Assembly: GCF_024699075.1 (NCBI RefSeq)
Contig: NZ_JAILQF010000176.1
Span: 1-5,031 of the forward strand
Length of the DNA stretch: 5,031 nt
Direction of reading: 5' to 3'
Origin: Butyrivibrio sp.
GTDB taxonomy: Bacteria; Bacillota_A; Clostridia; Lachnospirales; Lachnospiraceae
The notes under the pieces: generated by a model
Databases searched by the model: none
What the model was told of the DNA's origin: nothing
The model's input: the letters and a program-made list of their open reading frames with translations, nothing else
Part shown: positions 1 to 5,031 of the stretch, piece by piece
Layout: the number at the start of each line of letters is the position of its first letter
Numbering within the stretch: the first letter of the stretch is position 1
Made by a program: the position numbers and the translations under genes

Positions 1-1
1 G

Positions 2-1267
2 AGATATTTTAAGAATGAATATCCAAAGCCTGTATCAAATAGAACCTTGATAATAGGAGGAATACTTGCAGGATGCGTTCTTAATATCAAATTCAATTCG
101 CTTGGATTCTTCTTTGCCTGGATGGTAATGATACTTATAGCAGACCTTACTATTGTTCCTAAATCAGCTGACATCAGTTCTGATCTGAAAACAGATGAAA
201 ATAGTTCTACGCATAGGTCAAATGAGACTGATACATCTAAAGATAAGAACTTTATGCTTGGAATAAGACTTAAAAGGTGTGTAATACACGGATGCCTCTT
301 TTTACTTGGTATGCTTATAGCAACAATTCCATGGATCATTTATTTTGCTATAAATGGTGCCTTATATGATTGGTTCCATGTATATATATATTTGAACGTA
401 TTTGTATATAGCGAGAAGCTTCCGTTAATAGAGCGACTATATAATATGCTCAAGATAGTCTATAACCATATGCTGTCTAATCCTTATTGCGGAGTCCTTG
501 CAGCACTTGGTGGTTTTGGCTTTATAGTCATGAAGAGTAAATGGATCGAAAAGCTCAACATCGTTATGCTTGCTGGATTTACAGCACTTATTATATTTAT
601 TGGTGGTGTTGAACTTCAGTATTATTCATTTCCTTTATGGACTTTTACAATTCTTGGAATGATTGCAATAGGACGTATTGTAGAATATATATTTACATAT
701 TCGATAAGGAAGAAGATAACCAAAGGAGATATAAATCCTGTTTCATCAGATAATGATGATGAAGTTACAGATAATACAAATACTACAGTTTATCTGGATA
801 CTACAGATGTAAAGAATGCTTCCACACATACAAGTAGTCATGTAGTACAGATCATCGTAACCACTTGTGTGGTGGCCCTTGCAGCAGTCATATCATATAC
901 TACATCCATGAATACATTCTTTATGAAGTATGACAGAGATGATATATGGCTATACCATTTTACTGATATAGTAGAAAACTCAGGAATTGAGAATCCAACA
1001 CTTATCAATATGGGATGCTTTGATGCGGGACTTTATACAACCTGTGGTATTGTTCCAACGTGTAGATTCTTCCAGACACAGACAATCAAATTAAGTGACG
1101 TGGGTGATGTGCAGGGAGAATATATTAATACTGGTAAAACGGATTTTGTACTAGTCAGAGACACTATTCCTGATAACATAGATGATCATTATGAGCTTAT
1201 AGCAGAAGAAAAATGGGAACAAAGTGGTAGTGAGACTGTATTTTATCTCTATGAACTTGTTAAATGA
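2..1267 (+). CDS. GT-C (ArnT/PMT-like) membrane glycosyltransferase, 5'-truncated
   Basis: This is the C-terminal 421 residues of an integral-membrane glycosyltransferase. The frame is open from base 2, so the true start lies outside the window; a TTG at 47 has the right frame but falls inside a conserved helix region and is not the start. The first hydrophobic stretch (visible residues about 16-49, GGILAG..KFNSLG) resembles the family helix following the catalytic loop. Further membrane segments lie near 93-117 (with the P-W-x-x-YF-x-x-NGAL signature), 162-177, 186-202, 204-233 and 281-302. The tail, 303-421, is soluble and includes NMGCFDAGLYTTCGIVP, a pattern I associate with Firmicute relatives. 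Known for the family: sugar transfer from polyprenyl-phosphate donors outside the membrane. The catalytic acidic residues would be upstream and are not visible, so activity and substrate cannot be judged. Two hydrophilic Ser/Thr/Asp/Asn-rich loops (about 53-85 and 236-279) interrupt the helices. Family call fairly sure; donor and acceptor unknown. Confidence 0.78.
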   Translation, partial: RYFKNEYPKPVSNRTLIIGGILAGCVLNIKFNSLGFFFAWMVMILIADLTIVPKSADISSDLKTDENSSTHRSNETDTSKDKNFMLGIRLKRCVIHGCLFLLGMLIATIPWIIYFAINGALYDWFHVYIYLNVFVYSEKLPLIERLYNMLKIVYNHMLSNPYCGVLAALGGFGFIVMKSKWIEKLNIVMLAGFTALIIFIGGVELQYYSFPLWTFTILGMIAIGRIVEYIFTYSIRKKITKGDINPVSSDNDDEVTDNTNTTVYLDTTDVKNASTHTSSHVVQIIVTTCVVALAAVISYTTSMNTFFMKYDRDDIWLYHFTDIVENSGIENPTLINMGCFDAGLYTTCGIVPTCRFFQTQTIKLSDVGDVQGEYINTGKTDFVLVRDTIPDNIDDHYELIAEEKWEQSGSETVFYLYELVK

Positions 1268-1298
1268 ATATAGGTTTATTTAGATAATGAATTTAGAC

Positions 1299-1344
1299 TA
1301 AACTGAGTAGTTAATATGGATTTATTTAAACTTAGTTGTTAATA
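1299..1344. repeat. Imperfect 18-bp direct repeat, period 28 bp
   Basis: TAAACTGAGTAGTTAATA (1299-1316) recurs as TAAACTTAGTTGTTAATA (1327-1344), matching at 16 of 18 positions. Both copies contain ACTnAGT, a small dyad, and the first also has AACT-GAGT-AGTT symmetry. The pair lies just upstream of the promoter candidate for the fucosyltransferase gene, where paired operator half-sites are often found. No third copy is seen in this window. Chance similarity in A+T-rich DNA remains possible. Confidence 0.5.
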
Positions 1345-1354
1345 ACGATTATTA

Positions 1355-1385
1355 CTGACATAGCAATTATCAGAACAGATATAAA
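1355..1385 (+). promoter_or_regulatory. Weak sigma-70/sigma-A-type promoter candidate
   Basis: CTGACA (1355-1360) matches five of six positions of TTGACA, and TATAAA (1380-1385) matches five of six of TATAAT. The spacer is 19 bp, longer than the preferred 17, and there is no extended -10 TG. Transcription would begin close to the ribosome binding site at 1398-1402, giving a very short leader. Offered only as a candidate: such matches are common by chance in DNA this rich in A+T. Confidence 0.25.
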
Positions 1386-1397
1386 GATTATTTAATT

Positions 1398-1402
1398 AGG
1401 AG
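1398..1402 (+). promoter_or_regulatory. Ribosome binding site of the fucosyltransferase gene
   Basis: AGGAG ends 8 bases before the ATG at 1411. It fixes the start, and the encoded protein then begins directly with the family's N-terminal strand and GGLGNQ motif. Confidence 0.8.
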
Positions 1403-1410
1403 TTTTATTT

Positions 1411-2325
1411 ATGCTAATCATTAGAGTCGCAGGCGGACTTGGCAATCAGATGCAGCAGTACGCAATGTACAGAAAATTAAAGAGTCTTGGAAAGGAAGTT
1501 AAGCTTGACCTTTCCTGGTTTAATGAGGATAATCAAAAAGGCCTTCTTGCGCCTAGAAAGTGTGAACTTAAGTACTTTGATGGTATAGATTTTGAAGAAT
1601 GTACGGATGAAGAAAGAAACGTGTTTACTAATAGAAGCACGCTTATCAAAGTAATTAATAAGTTAATACCTGCTACTAAGAAGATATTTGAAGAGACCAA
1701 GATGTATCATCCGGAGATATACAGTTTTAAAGATAAGTATCTTGAAGGGTATTTCCTTTGTAACAAGTATTATGCTGACATTCTTCCATTTCTTCAAAAT
1801 GAGATAGTATTTCCAAAGCACACTGATCCTGACATGCAGAAAAGGAATGAAGAATTAATGCGGAGAATGGATGGATGGCATACAGCCAGCATTCATTTAA
1901 GACGTGGTGATTATGTAACGCAGCCTGAGAATGAGGCGCTTTACGGAGGCATTGCTACAGATGCTTATTATGATGCTGCCATAAGATATATTCTTGATAA
2001 GGATTATCAGACACACTTTTTCATATTTTCTAATGATCCTGAGTATGCGCGTGAACACTACAGCGATACATCAAGGTATACGATAGTAACAGGTAATGAT
2101 GGTGTTAATAGCCTTCTTGATATGGAACTTATGAGTCATTGCAGATACAATATTTGTGCTAACTCCACATTTTCATTCTGGGGAGCAAGACTCAATAAGC
2201 GTTCGGATAAAGAGATGATCAGGACCTACAAAATGAGGAACAATCAGGAAGTTAATTCAAGAGAGATGACAGATTACTGGAAAGATTGGATTCTTATAGA
2301 TGAAAAGGGGAACAGGGTATTTTAA
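1411..2325 (+). CDS. GT11-family alpha-1,2-fucosyltransferase-like glycosyltransferase
   Basis: This 304-residue protein has a length typical of bacterial GT11 enzymes. Family landmarks appear in order: N-terminal GGLGNQMQQYA (residues 8-18); LEGYFLCNKYY (111-121), matching the conserved LxGYF..xxYF region; HLRRGDY (162-168), the HxRRxDY motif contacting GDP-fucose in fucosyltransferases; FFIFSNDPEYA (203-213); and MELMSHCRYNICANSTFSFW (238-257), the conserved C-terminal motif. There is no signal peptide or membrane helix, so it should act in the cytoplasm. Known for the family: transfer of L-fucose from GDP-fucose, usually in alpha-1,2 linkage to galactose. The acceptor, and whether fucose itself is the donor sugar, cannot be read from sequence. 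Most GT11 enzymes I recall have MFQYA where this one has MQQYA. It is separated by only 27 bp from the acyltransferase gene, consistent with one transcript and with assembly of one glycan. GDP-fucose synthesis genes are not in the window. Confidence 0.92.
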   Translation: MLIIRVAGGLGNQMQQYAMYRKLKSLGKEVKLDLSWFNEDNQKGLLAPRKCELKYFDGIDFEECTDEERNVFTNRSTLIKVINKLIPATKKIFEETKMYHPEIYSFKDKYLEGYFLCNKYYADILPFLQNEIVFPKHTDPDMQKRNEELMRRMDGWHTASIHLRRGDYVTQPENEALYGGIATDAYYDAAIRYILDKDYQTHFFIFSNDPEYAREHYSDTSRYTIVTGNDGVNSLLDMELMSHCRYNICANSTFSFWGARLNKRSDKEMIRTYKMRNNQEVNSREMTDYWKDWILIDEKGNRVF

Positions 2326-2342
2326 ATGTAAATATCCTGAGC

Positions 2343-2347
2343 GGAGG
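2343..2347 (+). promoter_or_regulatory. Ribosome binding site of the MBOAT gene
   Basis: GGAGG sits 5 bases before the ATG at 2353. It favours that start over the in-frame ATG at 2368, for which the spacing would be 20 bases. Confidence 0.85.
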
Positions 2348-2352
2348 AATTT

Positions 2353-3816
2353 ATGCAGATTTGCTCAATGTTTTTTTTGATATTTCTTGCGGTAGTGGCG
2401 CTGGTTAATTACATATTGCCGCAGAAGATACGCCCGTATTGGCTTCTTATAGCAAGCTTTGCGTTCTACGCAAGTTATGATGCATTGTACCTTATAGTGA
2501 TACTTATAGGCATAATGATCTCATATTATGCGGCAAGATTTATTGAGAATAAGCCTGAGAATGGGAAAGCAGTACTTGTCACAACTGTAGTATTACTTGT
2601 AGCAAGCCTTGTATACTTTAAATATACAGGAATGATTGGTACAACTATAAGGAATATTCAGGAACTTGCGACAGGAAGTTCTGAGTTTAAACTTGAGAGC
2701 ATTATAGTGCCTCTTGGTATATCCTATTATCTTCTACAGATGATCGGATATGTAATCGACGTATATCACAAGAAGATTGAAACAAGTAAAAGCCTTGTAA
2801 ATTATGCCTTATTTGTATCATTCTTCCCAACAGTAGTATCTGGTCCTATTGAACGTGCCGGCAATATGATTCCTCAGTATGAGAAGCTTCCCGGATTTGA
2901 TGAGGACAATGTTAGAAAAGGGCTTTTGCAGATAATCTGGGGTTTTTTCCTTAAGATGATAGTAGCAGACAGAATCGGTGTCCTTGTAAGTACTGTTAAT
3001 GCTAATCCTTCTGCCTATAGTGGAAGTGTAGTATTTGTTATAGTACTCATGTATGCAGTTCAGATATTTACTGACTTTGGTGGATATTCCAACATAGCGA
3101 TAGGAAGTGCTAGAGTCCTTGGAATCAAGGTTATGGACAACTTTGATTCTCCATTTCTTTCAACAAGCGTGGCAGAGTTTTGGCGCAGATGGCATATATC
3201 GCTTTCTACCTGGTTCAGAGATTATATCTATATCTCTCTTGGAGGTAACAGGAAAGGTAAGGCTAGAAAGTATATTAATATTCTTATAACTTTCTTTGCT
3301 AGCGGCTTGTGGCATGGCGCTGCCTGGACATATGCTGTATGGGGCCTTTTGAACGGAGCTTTCCAGGTTATTGGAATGGTACTAATGCCTCTAAGGAATA
3401 AGTTTGTTAAGATACTTCATATAGACAGGAAAGCTTTTTCCCACAGATTACTTAAGACAGCATTTACCTTCTTTCTTTTTGCATTTGCACTTATATTCTT
3501 TGGCAAAGATACATTTGCCCAAGCCATCTTGATCATGAAGAATATGTGGAAGTTTACACCATGGGTATTTACAGATGGAACCTTTTATACACTTGGTCTT
3601 GATAGACCTAACTTTAATCTTATGATTGTAGGCCTTGTGATTATGGTAATAGCAGATATCTTTAAATGCAAAGGCTGTGATATTCCGGGAGTCATATCCA
3701 GACAAAGCCTTTGGATCAGATGGTGTATTTATATAGGAGCACTTGTCCTTATCAGCGTATGCGGAGTATGGGGACACGGATATGATGCTACAAGCTTTAT
3801 ATATGTTCAGTTTTAA
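2353..3816 (+). CDS. MBOAT-family membrane O-acyltransferase (AlgI/DltB/PatA-like)
   Basis: This complete 487-residue polytopic membrane protein matches the usual length of bacterial AlgI-like acyltransferases. Recognisable blocks are: N-terminal helices with ASFAFYASYD (34-43); VPLGISYYLLQ (119-129) followed by IDVY; SFFPTVVSGPIERA (156-169); DFGGYSNIAIG (241-251); EFWRRWHISLSTWFRDYIY (275-293) with LGGNR (296-300); ASGLWHGAAWTYAVWG (316-331), where His321 is the expected essential residue; and a C-terminal FIYVQF. Known for the family: such proteins pass an acyl group, commonly acetyl, across the membrane for O-acylation of alginate, peptidoglycan, teichoic acid or exopolysaccharide, with an SGNH/DltD-type partner. 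That partner appears to be the next gene, 99 bp downstream. With a fucosyltransferase directly upstream, the likely target is an exported polysaccharide rather than teichoic acid; no dltA or dltC gene is seen. Eight consecutive T bases (2371-2378) lie at codons 7-9, where slippage would inactivate the gene. Acyl donor and acceptor are unknown. Confidence 0.95.
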   Translation: MQICSMFFLIFLAVVALVNYILPQKIRPYWLLIASFAFYASYDALYLIVILIGIMISYYAARFIENKPENGKAVLVTTVVLLVASLVYFKYTGMIGTTIRNIQELATGSSEFKLESIIVPLGISYYLLQMIGYVIDVYHKKIETSKSLVNYALFVSFFPTVVSGPIERAGNMIPQYEKLPGFDEDNVRKGLLQIIWGFFLKMIVADRIGVLVSTVNANPSAYSGSVVFVIVLMYAVQIFTDFGGYSNIAIGSARVLGIKVMDNFDSPFLSTSVAEFWRRWHISLSTWFRDYIYISLGGNRKGKARKYINILITFFASGLWHGAAWTYAVWGLLNGAFQVIGMVLMPLRNKFVKILHIDRKAFSHRLLKTAFTFFLFAFALIFFGKDTFAQAILIMKNMWKFTPWVFTDGTFYTLGLDRPNFNLMIVGLVIMVIADIFKCKGCDIPGVISRQSLWIRWCIYIGALVLISVCGVWGHGYDATSFIYVQF

Positions 3817-3915
3817 ATAGCATGTAATAATTAATACTTTAGAGCTTCGTCAATGCTTATAATAATTGACTAATATTCTATACGAGAAAATATAGATCAA
3901 TATATGAGGACCAAA
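3817..3915. other. A+T-rich gap with two short inverted repeats
   Basis: This 99-bp gap separates the acyltransferase and SGNH genes. GTCAAT (3849-3854) pairs with ATTGAC (3865-3870) across a 10-base loop, and TCTATA (3877-3882) pairs with TATAGA (3891-3896) across an 8-base loop. A perfect TATAAT hexamer (3858-3863) lies in the first loop but has no good -35 at proper spacing (TACTTT at 3835-3840). TTGACT (3866-3871) resembles a -35, but only poor -10 sequences follow. The stems are weak and lack a T-run, so no terminator is supported. An internal promoter or leader structure is possible but unproven. Confidence 0.35.
3906..3910 (+). promoter_or_regulatory. Ribosome binding site of the SGNH gene
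   Basis: GAGGA ends 5 bases before the ATG at 3916. An in-frame ATG at 3904 would add four residues but overlaps this site, so 3916 is preferred. Confidence 0.75.
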
Positions 3916-5031
3916 ATGGCTGATATAAAAGAGCAAGTTGGAAATAAAAATAATAAGTCACAAAACCTAGTACTATTCATAGTAAAAGCTATAGCGCTTA
4001 TAGCTATAGCTGCTATCATTATGCAGGCAGTATTTAAGGTGGTTCAAAGGAAAGAAAGCTATGAGAAGTACGCAGACTTTTTTGACGTAGCAGATCAGAT
4101 AGATGTTCTGTATCTGGGATCTTCACATGTCATAAATGGTGTAAATCCTGTACAGATATTTGAACAGTACGGGTACACAGGCTATAACATGGGCGGACAT
4201 GGAAGTGTTATGTCTACTACCTATTGGGAGCTAATGATGGCTCTTCAGTATTGTAATCCCAAGGTTGTATTTGTAGATGCATACATGCTTGAGAAGAATT
4301 ACCAGTATATTGATGTTATGGATGAAAATGCTACAGCAGATGATCTTAACACATCAGTAGAACAGCTTCATCTCAATATGGACTGCTGGCCATATTCTGA
4401 TGTCAAGAAAGCTGCTATTGAAGATCTTATATACGATACAGACCTTCATCAGGACTTTCTCTTTGATTTTGAGCTTTATCATGAGAGATGGACTGAACTT
4501 GATAATAACGATTTCTTAAGGCTTAATGGTACAAGCGACAGGAATCTTCTTATGGGTTGTGAAAAGAGGACTCTTGTTCATGGCACATATACTCTTGCAG
4601 AAGAAACATCCGGATTTACAGAAGAGACTGTAAGCATGAAGTATTTAAGGAAGATAATAGAAGAATGTCAGTTACGCGGAATAGAAGTGGTTACTATGTT
4701 CCTTCCCCTTGCTGAAGTAGAGTCTCAGGATATGGCAGCTGCAGCTACTACAGAAGCAATTTCTGCTGAGTATGGAATACCATGTCTTAATATGATTCAG
4801 GATACAAGCATTGTTAATCTCTATACAGATCTTAATGATTCCGGTCACCTTAATGTTGGTGGTATGAACAGAGTATCTGCATATCTTGGGAAGTGGCTTG
4901 CTGATAATGAAGGAGATATACTCACAGATCATAGAGCAGATAGTAGCTATAGTATATGGTCAGACAGAGTAGCTCAAAGTCATGAAGCAGAGTCATCACT
5001 TGTTGAGTCAGCTGACAATGCTTATAGTGCC
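3916..5031 (+). CDS. Membrane-anchored SGNH/DltD-like acyltransferase partner, 3'-truncated
   Basis: The 372 visible residues run open to the window end, so the stop is outside. A short Lys/Asn-rich cytoplasmic start is followed by one membrane anchor (about 18-43), placing the rest outside the membrane. The SGNH-like domain follows: VLYLGSSHVINGVNP (64-78), where Ser70 is the expected nucleophile by analogy with DltD's GSSE; NMGGHGSV (91-98) as the second block; VVFVDAYM (117-124); a helix and strand ending VVTMFLP (258-264); and DSGHLN (308-313), giving the Asp308-x-x-His311 pair. Known for such proteins: they accept acyl groups delivered by an MBOAT partner and transfer them to an extracellular polymer, or otherwise assist, as DltD and AlgJ/AlgX do. 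The preceding MBOAT gene fits this pairing. After the domain, from about residue 332, a polar tail with DHRADSSYSIW continues off the edge; I recall similar DHRG..Y..W tails in Lachnospiraceae relatives. A GDSL esterase removing acyl groups is the main alternative. Confidence 0.85.
   Translation, partial: MADIKEQVGNKNNKSQNLVLFIVKAIALIAIAAIIMQAVFKVVQRKESYEKYADFFDVADQIDVLYLGSSHVINGVNPVQIFEQYGYTGYNMGGHGSVMSTTYWELMMALQYCNPKVVFVDAYMLEKNYQYIDVMDENATADDLNTSVEQLHLNMDCWPYSDVKKAAIEDLIYDTDLHQDFLFDFELYHERWTELDNNDFLRLNGTSDRNLLMGCEKRTLVHGTYTLAEETSGFTEETVSMKYLRKIIEECQLRGIEVVTMFLPLAEVESQDMAAAATTEAISAEYGIPCLNMIQDTSIVNLYTDLNDSGHLNVGGMNRVSAYLGKWLADNEGDILTDHRADSSYSIWSDRVAQSHEAESSLVESADNAYSA

Larger units (their letters stand above)
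1268..1410. other. A+T-rich intergenic gap, possible regulatory region
   Basis: This 143-bp gap separates the membrane glycosyltransferase from the fucosyltransferase gene and is the longest non-coding stretch here. It contains an imperfect direct repeat (1299-1316 and 1327-1344), a small palindrome TAATAA-CGA-TTATTA (1340-1354), a weak promoter candidate and a ribosome binding site. No G+C-rich hairpin followed by a T-run is present, so no intrinsic terminator is supported for the upstream gene. Its length leaves room for a promoter or operator. Confidence 0.5.

Noticed and set aside
47..49. TTG as a start codon for the membrane glycosyltransferase
   Set aside because: The frame is open upstream to base 2, no ribosome binding site precedes it, and the family's catalytic N-terminal part would be missing; the gene simply begins before the window.
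380..394. Alternating TA tract
   Set aside because: Short and in frame, coding for Val-Tyr-Ile-Tyr in the membrane glycosyltransferase; nothing suggests a regulatory or mobile-element role.
1340..1354. TAATAA-CGA-TTATTA hairpin as a terminator
   Set aside because: The stem is six A/T pairs with a 3-base loop and no following T-run, too weak for intrinsic termination.
3107..3289. Open frame of 60 codons on the + strand in another frame
   Set aside because: It overlaps the most conserved MBOAT blocks (DFGGYSN through LGGNR) in a different frame and has no ribosome binding site.
3448..3777. Open frame of 109 codons on the - strand
   Set aside because: It lies wholly inside the well-supported acyltransferase gene, encodes a Lys/Cys-rich sequence of no recognisable family, and is best explained as antisense shadow.
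3979..4010. AGCTATAGCT palindrome and repeated CTTATAGC-like bases
   Set aside because: These bases encode the Ala/Ile-rich membrane anchor of the SGNH protein, and the repetition follows from repeated Ala-Ile-Leu codons.
4672..4932. Open frame of 86 codons on the - strand
   Set aside because: It lies inside the conserved SGNH domain, including the Asp-x-x-His motif on the + strand, and shows no coding character of its own.
2353..5031. D-alanylation (dlt) operon
   Set aside because: MBOAT plus SGNH resembles DltB plus DltD, but no dltA ligase or dltC carrier-protein gene lies beside them, and the neighbours are glycosyltransferases. A polysaccharide O-acylation pair fits better.

Overview
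The window is a stretch of a surface-glycan (capsule, exopolysaccharide or cell-wall polysaccharide) gene cluster. Four protein genes lie on the + strand, and the first and last are cut by the window edges. The DNA is A+T-rich. ATA is used often for Ile, Arg is mostly AGA/AGG, and strong GGAGG-type ribosome binding sites precede each complete start. With protein wording that recalls Lachnospiraceae homologues, this suggests a low-GC anaerobic Firmicute from gut or rumen (Butyrivibrio-like). That assignment is inferred from style; no rRNA or other marker gene is present.

Layout: (1) bases 2-1267, the C-terminal part of a multi-spanning GT-C/ArnT-PMT-like glycosyltransferase; (2) a 143-bp A+T-rich gap with an imperfect 18-bp direct repeat and a weak promoter candidate; (3) 1411-2325, a GT11 alpha-1,2-fucosyltransferase-like enzyme; (4) 2353-3816, an MBOAT membrane O-acyltransferase of the AlgI/DltB/PatA type; (5) a 99-bp gap with two short inverted repeats and a TATAAT hexamer; (6) 3916 to the window end, a membrane-anchored SGNH/DltD-like protein, the usual extracytoplasmic partner of an MBOAT acyltransferase.

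How they may work together (inference): the cytoplasmic fucosyltransferase would add a fucose (or related deoxyhexose) to a lipid-linked repeat unit. The GT-C enzyme would add a sugar from a polyprenyl-phosphate donor on the outer face. The MBOAT protein would move acyl groups across the membrane to the SGNH protein, which would O-acylate the exported glycan. No transcription terminator is visible in any gap, so one co-directional transcript is plausible.

I see no tRNA, rRNA, CRISPR array, insertion sequence or attachment site, and no clearly new system. The points most worth a second look are a T8 run at codons 7-9 of the acyltransferase gene, the intergenic direct repeat, and the coupling of fucosylation with O-acylation.
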